Notes under the pieces: generated by a model
What the model was told of the DNA's origin: nothing
Seen by the model: only the letters and a program-made list of their open reading frames with translations
Databases searched by the model: none
Source: Janthinobacterium sp. GW458P
GTDB lineage: Bacteria > Pseudomonadota > Gammaproteobacteria > Burkholderiales > Burkholderiaceae_D
Assembly: GCF_002127585.1 (NCBI RefSeq)
Contig: NZ_NEGZ01000035.1
Coordinates: forward strand, 17,315-55,509
DNA length: 38,195 nt
Reading direction: 5' to 3'
Position numbers and translations under genes: made by a program
Part shown: positions 26,679 to 34,832 of the stretch, one piece after another
Position numbering within the stretch: position 1 is the stretch's first letter
Layout of the letters: every line of letters starts with the position of its first letter

Positions 26679-27953
26679 TCAGCGCCCCAGGCGGAAGTTC
26701 ACACTCCCGGGCCGCCCCGGCAGGTGCAGGCGCGATTGCGCGCGCGGCGCCTCGCTGACGACTTTCCCGCGCCGCAGCACCAGGCGCCGCGCCGCGCGCA
26801 GGCGCAGCGCTTCCACGGTACTGCCGCAATCGAGAATCAGCAAGTCGGCGTGGCAGCCGGGCGCGATGCCGTAGCCGTCCAGTCCCAGGATGGTCGCCGG
26901 CGTCTCTGTCACCGCCAGGAAGCAGTCGTGCATGGCCTGCTGGCCCGTCATCTGCGCCACGTGCAGTCCCATGTGCGCCACTTCCAGCATGTCGCCCGAC
27001 CCCAGGCTGTACCACGGGTCCATCACGCAGTCGTGGCCGAAGGCGACGGGAATGCCGGCGGCCAGCATTTCGGGCACGCGCGTCATGCCGCGGCGCTTCG
27101 GATACGTGTCGTGGCGCGCCTGCAGGGTGATGTTGATGAGGGGGTTGGCGATGGCCGCCACGCCTGCCTCGCGGATCAGGGGCAGCAGTTTGCTCACATA
27201 ATAATTGTCCATCGAGTGCATGGAGGTCAGGTGCGAGCCCGTCACCCTGCCCTGCATGCCAAGACGCTGGCTATGGAAGGCCAGGGTTTCGATATGGCGC
27301 GACAGCGGGTCGTCCGACTCGTCGCAATGCATGTCGACCATCAGGCCACGCTCGCAGGCAAATTCGCACAGCAGGCGCACGGATTCGGCGCCGTCGGCCA
27401 TCGTGCGCTCGAAATGGGGAATGCCGCCTACCACGTCGACGCCCATGGCGATCGCCCGCTTTAAATTATCAAAGGCGCCGGGACTGCGCAGGATGCCGTC
27501 CTGCGGAAAGGCCACCAGCTGCAAATCGAGATACGGCGCCACCTGGCGTTTCACGTCGAGCAGCGCTTCGACGGCCAGCAGGCGCGGATCGCAGATATCC
27601 ACGTGCGAGCGGATGGCCAGCAAGCCGCGCGCCACGGCCCAGTCGCAATATTGCAGGGCGCGTTCCACCAGCGCGTCCTGCGTCAGCTGCGGCTTCAGCT
27701 CGCCCCACAGGGCGATACCTTCGAGCAAGGTGCCGGAAGCGTTGACGCGCGGCAAGCCGTAACTGAGCGTGGCGTCCATGTGGAAGTGGGCGTCGACGAA
27801 GGGCGGCGTGACCAGGTCGCCCTGCGCGTCGATCTCCTGCGCGCCCTGTACCGGCAGGGCGGGGCCGACGGCGGCGATGCGGCCATCCTCGATGGCGATA
27901 TCGGTGGCGCGGCGCCCGTCGGGCAGGCTGGCGTTGCGGATGACAAGGTCCAT
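26679..27953 (-). CDS. codA: Cytosine deaminase (CodA-like amidohydrolase)
   Basis: Metal-dependent amidohydrolase of 424 residues converting cytosine to uracil and ammonia in pyrimidine salvage. It follows E. coli CodA closely. The metal pair HFH is at 56-58, and QLVAFPQDGI and VVGGIPHFE follow. The catalytic glutamate lies in HCDES, the next His in SHLTSMHS, the DTYPKRRGMTRV segment is intact, and the metal/catalytic Asp lies in GHDCVMDPWYSLG. The ATG at 27953 has AAGGAG upstream. The usual permease partner codB is missing, and two GNAT genes follow instead. Other nucleobase-like amines (for example isoguanine or creatinine) are possible substrates for this superfamily. Confidence 0.92.
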   Translation of the reverse strand: MDLVIRNASLPDGRRATDIAIEDGRIAAVGPALPVQGAQEIDAQGDLVTPPFVDAHFHMDATLSYGLPRVNASGTLLEGIALWGELKPQLTQDALVERALQYCDWAVARGLLAIRSHVDICDPRLLAVEALLDVKRQVAPYLDLQLVAFPQDGILRSPGAFDNLKRAIAMGVDVVGGIPHFERTMADGAESVRLLCEFACERGLMVDMHCDESDDPLSRHIETLAFHSQRLGMQGRVTGSHLTSMHSMDNYYVSKLLPLIREAGVAAIANPLINITLQARHDTYPKRRGMTRVPEMLAAGIPVAFGHDCVMDPWYSLGSGDMLEVAHMGLHVAQMTGQQAMHDCFLAVTETPATILGLDGYGIAPGCHADLLILDCGSTVEALRLRAARRLVLRRGKVVSEAPRAQSRLHLPGRPGSVNFRLGR

Positions 27954-28337
27954 GCGGACACTCCTTCAGTTGACTACGGTGCCTGGCGCTTCAAGTTGAT
28001 TGCCATTTTATACATTTTTTCGGGGATGCTGCAGTGCACGAACTCAGCCACTCGCAAAAGCATAGCCATAGATTCCTTGGCAACGCTTTGCGCGCGCGCA
28101 AACTTCCCGCAAATGCTGCCAGGCGCATGAATAGCGCAAGCACATGCCACGCGAGCAGAATAAAATAACTTTCAACCAACTCGAATCACCGCTAGAATAT
28201 TCATATTGCGTTGCATCATAAAAAGTCTATGATCAGCTGTTCAGCACGCTACCCACTTTACAAAACGCGGCCAACTCTGGTTTTCGGGATTTTGCAGAGC
28301 GTTTTGCCAGCATTTTAATCCGTACAAAGGAGTAAAT
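27954..28337 (+). other. codA-phasin divergent intergenic region
   Basis: About 380 bp without a gene, more AT-rich than its surroundings, between two divergent genes. I see one plausible promoter for the phasin (28206-28233) and the phasin ribosome-binding site AAGGAG at 28326-28331. No clear operator, hairpin or small ORF stands out. Confidence 0.5.
28206..28233 (+). promoter_or_regulatory. Putative phasin promoter
   Basis: TTGCGT (28206-28211), 16 bp, TATGAT (28228-28233), in an AT-rich stretch about 105 bp before the phasin start. A phasin promoter would usually also bind the PHA-responsive repressor PhaR; I cannot identify such a site. Confidence 0.4.
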
Positions 28338-29177
28338 ATGTTTCCGCTTCCAGAACACATTTCCAGCGCCGCCAAGTCGCAACTGGAAAACCAGCTGCAA
28401 ATCTTCAGCAATCTCACCAGCAAAGTCTTTGAAAGCGCCGAGAAAATCATCGCGCTGAACCTGAACGCCGGCAAGGCCGCCATCTCGCAGACAGCCGAGA
28501 CGGCCCAGCATCTGCTGGAAACGCAGGACCCGCGCGACTTCTTCAGCTACAGCACCAGCCAGGCGCAGCCGAATATCGAAAGCGTGCTGGCCTACAGCCG
28601 CCAGCTGTTCGGCATCGCCTCGAGCACCCAGGCCGAATTGCTGGCCTCGGCCAAGGCCCGCCTCGATGAGGCCGCCCCTGCCGTCGCAACGGCTCCGGCT
28701 CCTGCCGCAGCCAAGCCCGCGCCGGCCGTCGTCGCGCCCGCCGCCGCACCTGCCCCTGCAGCAGCGCCTGCGCCCGTTGCCGCCAAGCCGGCCGAAGTGA
28801 CCAGGCCCGCTGAAGTAGCCAAGGCCGCGCCCGCCGCTGTTGCCGCGCCGGCCGCCAAGCCAGCGGCAGCGCCGGCCAAGGTTGCCGAGAAGGCCGCCGA
28901 CAAGCCCGCCGTGAAGGCGGCGGAAGTCAAGCCAGCGGCCAAGCCAGCAGCGGCACCCGCCGCCGCGCCAGCACCGGCCAAGCCGGCCGCGAAAGTACTT
29001 CCTTCGAGCAAACCGGCCGCCAAGCCGGCCAGCGCCGCCGGCAATACCGTAGCCAGGGCCGCCGTGAAGCACGCCGCTGCGCCAGCCGCCAAGCCGGCAG
29101 CCAAGACAGCGCCCAAGGGTGCGCCGTCGAAACAGCTCGACATGCTGGGCGGCGGCAAAGGCAGCAGCCGCAAGTAA
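28338..29177 (+). CDS. Phasin with histone-like Ala/Pro/Lys tail
   Basis: Protein of 279 residues. The N-terminal 110 are a typical phasin domain (FPLPEHISSAAKSQLENQ, SNLTSKVFESAEKIIALNLN, LLETQDPRDFF and SVLAYSRQLFGIASSTQ). Phasins coat polyhydroxyalkanoate granules in the cytoplasm. From about residue 115 to 260 the chain is a low-complexity Ala/Pro/Lys tail with repeated AAKPA units. It ends in KQLDMLGGGKGSSRK. This layout resembles PhaF of Pseudomonas, in which a phasin is fused to a histone H1-like DNA-binding tail, and differs from short PhaP phasins. AAKPA repeats could let granules associate with the nucleoid. AAGGAG at 28326-28331 fixes the ATG. A terminator follows, so it is monocistronic. 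Confidence 0.9.
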   Translation: MFPLPEHISSAAKSQLENQLQIFSNLTSKVFESAEKIIALNLNAGKAAISQTAETAQHLLETQDPRDFFSYSTSQAQPNIESVLAYSRQLFGIASSTQAELLASAKARLDEAAPAVATAPAPAAAKPAPAVVAPAAAPAPAAAPAPVAAKPAEVTRPAEVAKAAPAAVAAPAAKPAAAPAKVAEKAADKPAVKAAEVKPAAKPAAAPAAAPAPAKPAAKVLPSSKPAAKPASAAGNTVARAAVKHAAAPAAKPAAKTAPKGAPSKQLDMLGGGKGSSRK

Positions 29178-29205
29178 GCCGCGCAAAGCACTGGCGCAGC
29201 AAAAC

Positions 29206-29227
29206 AACGGGCTACGGCCCGTTTTTT
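29206..29227 (+). terminator. Phasin gene terminator
   Basis: AACGGGC (29206-29212) pairs with GCCCGTT (29217-29223) around TACG, followed by six T residues (29222-29227). It is a classic intrinsic terminator about 30 bp past the phasin stop. Confidence 0.93.
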
Positions 29228-29341
29228 GCGTGCCCATGCACAGCGCGCTTTTCCGCCTTGTTGTATCCTACGCGTACTTTCCGTCCGCGTGCCCGCCCTT
29301 CCGCCCCGCGACACCCCATTACTGCAAAACAAAAGGTAACC

Positions 29342-31093
29342 ATGAGTTTATCGAGGCTCATCGCCGGCTTCGTGCGTCAGCATTGGCCGGCGTATGCCGC
29401 CGCCGCCGTCATGCTGACAGGCGTGGCAACACTGACCGTCTGGATACCGCGCCGCGTGGGCGCCATCATCGACGCGCTGGCCGCGCACCGCATGACGGCC
29501 GCCGAACTGTGGCTGGAGCTGCTGACCCTGCTCGCCGTCGGCGTCGTCATCTATTTCCTGCGCGTGGGCTGGCGCATCACCCTGTTCAAGGCCGCCTACC
29601 AGCTGGGCGTGATGCTGCGCACGCGCTTCTACACGCGCATGTCGCAGCAGGGCGCGTCGTTTTACCAGAACCAGCGCACGGGCGACCTGATGGCGCTGGC
29701 GACGAACGACATCGACGCCATCGAAATGGCCGCCGGCGAAGCCATGCTGGCCGGTTTCGACGGCACATTGACCCTGCTGATGGTGCTCGGCATCATGCTG
29801 CTGGGCGTGGACTGGCGCCTGGCCTGCATCTCCCTCCTGCCCTTCCCGCTGATGGGACTGGCCTTCTGGCGCATCTCCAGCCATATCCACACGGCGTCGA
29901 CGGATTCGCTGAAACGCTTTTCCGCGCTGAACGACCACGTGCAAGAGTCCTTGTCGGGCGTGCGCACCCTGCGCGCGCTGGGCCTGGAAGAGCGCAGCAG
30001 CAAGCAGTTCTCCATCCTGGCCGGCCACGCGGCCAACGCCAGCCTGACGGCGCAGCGCTGGGAGGCGGCGTACGAGCCGGCCGTCGGCCTGACCCTGACG
30101 GCGGCCACGGCGCTGACCCTGGGCCTGGGCGGCTACCTCGTGTGGCAAGACCAGCTGACCATCGGCGCGCTGACGAGCTTTTCCATGTACCTGGGCCAGC
30201 TGATCTGGCCCATGTTCGCCGCCGGCTGGGTGTTGTCCCTGATCGAACGGGGCCGCGCCGCCTGGCAGCGGCTGCAACCCATGTTAGATGCGCCGCTGGC
30301 CATCGACGACCATGGCAGCATCGCCACGCTGACGCCCGGCCCCCTGCACTTGCAGGACATCGGCTACGCCTATGCGGGCCAGACGGCGCCGGCGCTGTCC
30401 GGCATTTCGCTGCGCTTGCTGCCTGGCCAGACCCTCGGTTTGGTGGGGCCCACGGGCAGCGGCAAATCGACCCTGCTGCGCGTGCTGCTGCGCCAGGTCA
30501 CGCCGCAATCGGGCGCGGCCACCTGGAGCGGCCAGCCGCTGGACGCCTACACCCTGCATGCGCTGCGCGCGGCCATCAGCTGGGTGCCGCAGGAGTCCTT
30601 TTTATTCTCCGCCACCATCGCCGACAATATCGCCCTGGCCCGCCCCGGCGCCACGCGCGGGGAGGTGGAGCGGGCGGCGCAGCTGGCCGACATCCATGCC
30701 GACATCCTGCAGTTCCCGGACGGTTATCAGACGCATGTGGGCGAAAAAGGCATCACCCTGTCCGGCGGCCAGCGCCAGCGCGTGGCGATTGCCCGCGCCC
30801 TGCTGGCCGACAACGGCCTGCTGCTCTTGGATGATGCGCTGTCGGCCGTCGATACGGGCACGGAAACGCGCATCCTGCAGCACCTGGAAGCATTGCGCCG
30901 CAAGCGCCCCGAGCGCAGCGCCATCATCGCCAGCCACCGCCTGAGCGCCGTCGTCAACGCGGACCTGATCCTCGTGCTGCGCGACGGCCACGTCACGGAA
31001 ACGGGCAACCACGACGCGCTGATGCAGCGCGACGGCTGGTACGCCAGCCAGTGGCGCTATCAACAACTGGAGGCCAGCCTCGATGCCATCTAA
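29342..31093 (+). CDS. ABC exporter half-transporter, MdlA-like
   Basis: Membrane-plus-ATPase half transporter of 583 residues, close in layout to E. coli MdlA (PWIPRRVG-type helix 1, FYQNQRTGDLMALATND, LNDHVQESLSGVRTLRALGLEER, FSMYLGQLIWPM). The nucleotide domain has Walker A GPTGSGKST, Q-loop WVPQESFLF, signature LSGGQRQR and Walker B LLLLDDALSAVD, then the H-loop SHRLSA. The catalytic glutamate after Walker B is aspartate, as in E. coli MdlA, so its own ATP site is likely the degenerate one of a heterodimer. The next gene, encoding the partner, overlaps by 11 bp. The ATG at 29342 follows AAAGGTAACC. The substrate is not known; a drug or lipid exporter is the usual guess. Confidence 0.93.
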   Translation: MSLSRLIAGFVRQHWPAYAAAAVMLTGVATLTVWIPRRVGAIIDALAAHRMTAAELWLELLTLLAVGVVIYFLRVGWRITLFKAAYQLGVMLRTRFYTRMSQQGASFYQNQRTGDLMALATNDIDAIEMAAGEAMLAGFDGTLTLLMVLGIMLLGVDWRLACISLLPFPLMGLAFWRISSHIHTASTDSLKRFSALNDHVQESLSGVRTLRALGLEERSSKQFSILAGHAANASLTAQRWEAAYEPAVGLTLTAATALTLGLGGYLVWQDQLTIGALTSFSMYLGQLIWPMFAAGWVLSLIERGRAAWQRLQPMLDAPLAIDDHGSIATLTPGPLHLQDIGYAYAGQTAPALSGISLRLLPGQTLGLVGPTGSGKSTLLRVLLRQVTPQSGAATWSGQPLDAYTLHALRAAISWVPQESFLFSATIADNIALARPGATRGEVERAAQLADIHADILQFPDGYQTHVGEKGITLSGGQRQRVAIARALLADNGLLLLDDALSAVDTGTETRILQHLEALRRKRPERSAIIASHRLSAVVNADLILVLRDGHVTETGNHDALMQRDGWYASQWRYQQLEASLDAI

Positions 31094-32894
31094 TAAGACC
31101 GACCAAGCCGCCAGCGCCACGCCATCCGTGCGCCGCCAGGCCGCGCAAGCCGTCGGCCTGCTGCGCCACGCCGCCGCGCCCGACCTGCGCCATTTATATT
31201 GGGCCACGTTCTGGCTGATCCTCGCCGCCGCCCTCGAAGTGACGGGGCCGATCCTGGGCAAGGCCCTGATCGACCAGCACCTGCTGCCGCGCCACCTGGA
31301 CTGGACGCGCATGTCCCTGCTGCTGGGCGGCTGCCTGCTGACGGGCTGGGTCGCTTCCGGCCTGCGCTATTTGCAGCTGGTGCGCCTGTCCGGCCTGGCC
31401 ATGCGCTCGGTGCAGCGCCTGCGCGAAACCGTGTATCAGCACGTGCTGCGCCTGCCGATGGCGTTTTTTGACCGCGCCATCACGGGGCAGCTGGTCAGCC
31501 GCGTCACCAACGACACGGAAGCCGTGAAGTCGCTATACGTGCAGGTGCTGTTCGTCATCCTCGACAGCTCCATCGTCCTCGTCGGCACCATGGCCGCCAT
31601 GGCCTTCCTCGACTGGCGATTGATGCTCATCGTGCTGGCCCTGCTGCCGGCCGTGCTGGCCATCGTCTTTTTGTACCAGCGCTGGAGCGCGCCGGCCGTC
31701 ACGCGCGCGCGCGCCCTGCGCAGCGAGATCAATGGCCAGATCGCCGAATCGATAGGCGGCATGAGCGTGCTGCAGGCGAATAACGCGGAAAAGCGCTTCG
31801 GCGCGCGCTTCACGGGCATCAACCAGGACCACTACACGGCGCGCATGCAGGAATTGCGCGCCAACGCCTGGCTGCTGCGCCCCGCGCTCGACATGCTCAA
31901 CATCGTGCTGCTGGCCGTCGTTATCTTCAGCTTCGGCCGGCGCGAGATGGGCGCCGTGGAAGTGGGCGTGCTGTATGCGTTCATCAGCTACATCGCGCGC
32001 GTGATCGAACCCTTGATCCAGATCACCATGCAATTCAGCCAATTGCAGCAATCTGTGGTGGCGACGGCGCGCGTCTCGGCCCTGCTGGATGAAGCGCAGG
32101 CGCTGGAACACGCGCAGGGAAGGGAGACTCCGGCCCTGCGGCAGGCAAAAACGGGCAGCGACGCGCCCGCCGTCGACATCGCCCGCCTGACCTTCGCCTA
32201 CGTGGAAAACCAGCCCGTGCTGCACGAGCTGTCGCTGACGATTCCCCAGGGCGCGTTTTTCGGCATCGTCGGCCACACGGGCAGCGGCAAGTCGACCCTG
32301 CTGTCCCTGCTGCTGCGCTTTTACCCCGTCACGCAGGGCAGCATCGCCATCAACGGCGTGCCCCTCGACAGCATCGACAACGAGCACTTCCGCGCCGACG
32401 TGGGCCTGGTGCCGCAAGACCCCTTCCTGCTGGCCGCCTCGGCGCGCGAAAACATCGACATGGGCCGCGGCTACACGCAGCAGCAGATCGAAACGGCCGC
32501 GCGCGCCGCGCATGCGCACGACTTCATCGCCGCGCTGGAACACGGCTACGACACGCCGCTGGGCGAAGGCGGCTCGCGCCTGTCGTCGGGGCAGAAGCAG
32601 CTGATCGCCATTGCCCGCGCGCTGGCCGGCCAGCCGCGCATCCTGCTGCTCGACGAAGCGACGTCGCGCATCGATAGCCAGACGGAGCAGATCGTGCAGA
32701 CGGCCCTCAACGAATTGCGCGGCAAGGTGACGGTCATCGCCATCGCCCACCGCCTGTCGACCATCCGCGACGCGGACCGGATCATCGTGCTCAACCATGG
32801 CCGCATCACGGAGGCGGGCCCGCACGACGCCCTGATGCAGATAGAAGGCGGCCTGTACCAGCGCCTGTATCTGCTGCAGCAACTGGCAGTTTGA
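31083..32894 (+). CDS. ABC exporter half-transporter, MdlB-like
   Basis: Partner half transporter of 603 residues, matching MdlB (VTGPILGKALID, FFDRAITGQLVSRVTNDTEAVKSLYVQVL, EINGQIAESIGGMSVLQ, VEVGVLYAFISYIARVIEPL). The nucleotide domain has Walker A GHTGSGKST, Q-loop LVPQDPFLL, signature LSSGQKQL (second residue of SGGQ changed) and Walker B ILLLDEATSRID with the catalytic glutamate, then AHRLSTI. So it supplies the good Walker B while its signature is altered, complementing MdlA; this is the expected asymmetry of heterodimeric exporters. It overlaps the MdlA-like gene by 11 bp, giving coupled translation. A terminator follows at 32904. Confidence 0.93.
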   Translation: MPSNKTDQAASATPSVRRQAAQAVGLLRHAAAPDLRHLYWATFWLILAAALEVTGPILGKALIDQHLLPRHLDWTRMSLLLGGCLLTGWVASGLRYLQLVRLSGLAMRSVQRLRETVYQHVLRLPMAFFDRAITGQLVSRVTNDTEAVKSLYVQVLFVILDSSIVLVGTMAAMAFLDWRLMLIVLALLPAVLAIVFLYQRWSAPAVTRARALRSEINGQIAESIGGMSVLQANNAEKRFGARFTGINQDHYTARMQELRANAWLLRPALDMLNIVLLAVVIFSFGRREMGAVEVGVLYAFISYIARVIEPLIQITMQFSQLQQSVVATARVSALLDEAQALEHAQGRETPALRQAKTGSDAPAVDIARLTFAYVENQPVLHELSLTIPQGAFFGIVGHTGSGKSTLLSLLLRFYPVTQGSIAINGVPLDSIDNEHFRADVGLVPQDPFLLAASARENIDMGRGYTQQQIETAARAAHAHDFIAALEHGYDTPLGEGGSRLSSGQKQLIAIARALAGQPRILLLDEATSRIDSQTEQIVQTALNELRGKVTVIAIAHRLSTIRDADRIIVLNHGRITEAGPHDALMQIEGGLYQRLYLLQQLAV

Positions 32895-32903
32895 TAGGCA
32901 CGG

Positions 32904-32931
32904 GGCGCCGTTGCATGGCGCCACTTTTTTT
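32904..32931 (+). terminator. Terminator of the ABC exporter operon
   Basis: GGCGCC (32904-32909) and GGCGCC (32917-32922) form a 6-bp stem around GTTGCAT. After two bases seven T residues follow (32925-32931). It lies 10 bp past the stop of the MdlB-like gene. Confidence 0.88.
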
Positions 32932-33020
32932 CTGTGCGGCATTAAAAATGCCGTACAGACGGGAGTATATTCATCTGGCGGGCAGCGCCGACGGCCCCAA
33001 CTACACTTGCGGGGGACGCC

Positions 33021-34721
33021 ATGCGCAGCAAACTGTCGATCAGGAATATCTTCACCGCCATTTTTCTGCTCAGCCTGGCGCTCTCCGTCATCAGCCTGTG
33101 GGCGCTGTTCCGCGTGGCGGGCAAGCAGGCCGAGGCGAACCGCGTCACTGAAACGCGCTACCAGTCCTACCTGCTGGCCGACGAACTGCGGCAAAGCTCG
33201 GACGACCTGACCCGGCTGGCCCGCACCTACGTCGTCACCGGCGACGCCAGGTACGAGCAGCAATACCTGGACATCCTCGACATCCGCAACGGCAAGAAGC
33301 CGCGCCCCGCCCACTACGAGCGCATCTACTGGGACTTCGTGGCGGCAGGCGTGCCCGTGCCGGCGTCGACGGGACCCGCCGTGCCCCTGGCCGAACTGAT
33401 GCGCAAGGCCGGCTTCAGCGAGCAGGAATTCGCCAAGCTGCGCGAAGCGCAAGCCAATTCGGACGGCCTGGTCAAGACCGAGGTGATCGCCATGAACGCC
33501 GTCAAGGGCCGCTTCGACGACGGCAGCGGCAACTTCACCAGGACCGGCCCGCCGGACCTGGAAATGGCGCGCGCCATCATGCACGACGCCGCCTACCACA
33601 GCAACAAGGCCAGGATCATGCAGCCGGTAAATGAATTCCTCACGCTGCTGGACCAGCGCACGAGCGCGGCCGTGCAGACGGCGATGAGCGGCACCATGGC
33701 CGCCTATTCCGTCACGGTCGGCGTGCTGCTGGTGTCGGTCATGGTCTCGCTGCTGTGCCTGTTCCTCGTGTACCGCCACATCAAGCGCAGCCTGGACCAG
33801 GCGATCGCCACGGCGCAGCTGATCGCCGGCGGCGACCTGAGCATTGACGCCGTCATCGAAAGGGCCGACGAAATCGGCGTGCTGCTGCACGCGATGAACA
33901 CCATTAACGCCAACCTGACGGGGCTCATAGGCGACATCCGCAGCAGCACCGGCGAAATGTCGGTGGCCACGCACGAAATTGCGCTGGGCAATGCCGACCT
34001 GTCGGCGCGTACTGAAGCGCAAGCCAGTTCCCTCGAAGAGACGGCCAGTTCGATGGAAACGCTGACGGCCACCGTGCGGCAAAACGCCAGCAACGCCGGC
34101 GAGGCGAACCAGCTGGCCGCCACCGCCTCGGCCGTCGCCGTGCAGGGCGGCGCCGTCGTCGCCCAGGTGGTCAGCACGATGGGCGCCATCAAGGAAAGTT
34201 CCAGCCAGATCGCCGACATCATCGGCGTCATCGACGGCATCGCCTTCCAGACCAACATCCTGGCCCTGAACGCGGCCGTCGAGGCGGCGCGGGCGGGAGA
34301 ACAGGGGCGCGGCTTCGCCGTCGTCGCCGGCGAGGTGCGCAGCCTGGCCCACCGCAGCGCTGCGGCCGCCCAGGAAATCAAGACCCTGATCGGCGCCTCC
34401 GTGGAACGGGTCGACGCCGGCAGCAAGCTCGTCGACGAGGCGGGACGCACCATGGCGCTGGTGGTGGGATCGATCCAGAAGGTGGCGGCCATCATGAGCG
34501 AGATCACCAGCGCCAGCCATGAGCAGAGCGCCGGGATCAGCGAGGTCAACCAGGCGGTCACGCAGATGGACAACATCACGCAACAGAACGCCGCCCTCGT
34601 CGAGCAGGCGGCCGCCGCCGCCGAGAGCCTGCAGGAACAGGCGCAAGCCCTGATCGGGGCGGTCGCCATCTTCCGCCTGAAAGGCAGCGCGCCAGCACCG
34701 GCGGCCCTGACCCGGCGCTGA
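33021..34721 (+). CDS. Methyl-accepting chemotaxis protein
   Basis: Inner-membrane chemoreceptor of 566 residues. Helix 1 is at about 8-30 ([22 protein letters not shown]). The periplasmic sensor is about 190 residues, and a second helix lies near 228-252 ([26 protein letters not shown]). A HAMP domain follows ([20 protein letters not shown]), then the signalling coiled coil with the conserved tip [20 protein letters not shown] and [18 protein letters not shown]. The sensor contains [21 protein letters not shown], a pattern common in Oxalobacteraceae and Burkholderiales receptors; the ligand is unknown. It differs from the receptor at 22115 in the sensor but shares the signalling domain. It is transcribed alone. 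No CheR pentapeptide ends the protein. Confidence 0.94.
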   Translation: MRSKLSIRNIFTAIFLLSLALSVISLWALFRVAGKQAEANRVTETRYQSYLLADELRQSSDDLTRLARTYVVTGDARYEQQYLDILDIRNGKKPRPAHYERIYWDFVAAGVPVPASTGPAVPLAELMRKAGFSEQEFAKLREAQANSDGLVKTEVIAMNAVKGRFDDGSGNFTRTGPPDLEMARAIMHDAAYHSNKARIMQPVNEFLTLLDQRTSAAVQTAMSGTMAAYSVTVGVLLVSVMVSLLCLFLVYRHIKRSLDQAIATAQLIAGGDLSIDAVIERADEIGVLLHAMNTINANLTGLIGDIRSSTGEMSVATHEIALGNADLSARTEAQASSLEETASSMETLTATVRQNASNAGEANQLAATASAVAVQGGAVVAQVVSTMGAIKESSSQIADIIGVIDGIAFQTNILALNAAVEAARAGEQGRGFAVVAGEVRSLAHRSAAAAQEIKTLIGASVERVDAGSKLVDEAGRTMALVVGSIQKVAAIMSEITSASHEQSAGISEVNQAVTQMDNITQQNAALVEQAAAAAESLQEQAQALIGAVAIFRLKGSAPAPAALTRR

Positions 34722-34789
34722 TCCGCAGCCAAAGTGTGCACTTTCGCAAATTTCTGTGTGTGCCATGATATTTCTTGATTGCAACATCA

Positions 34790-34795
34790 TATAAT
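34790..34795 (+). promoter_or_regulatory. -10 element before the TPR-GGDEF gene
   Basis: A perfect TATAAT lies 37 bp before the proposed TTG start. I see no good -35 at 16-18 bp. It mainly serves to exclude the earlier in-frame start at 34779. Confidence 0.45.
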
Positions 34796-34832
34796 CGCTG
34801 CAGACAAGCGTGGTCATTGCGGGGGCGGGACG

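Noticed and set aside
28660..29130. Repetitive GCC/AAG/CCG-rich DNA as a possible CRISPR or tandem repeat array
   Set aside because: The periodicity comes from Ala/Pro/Lys codons of the phasin tail, with irregular units and no spacers.
31533..34817. 1094-codon minus-strand open frame across the ABC exporter and chemoreceptor genes
   Set aside because: Reverse-strand shadow with biased composition; it spans the exporter terminator and two real genes.
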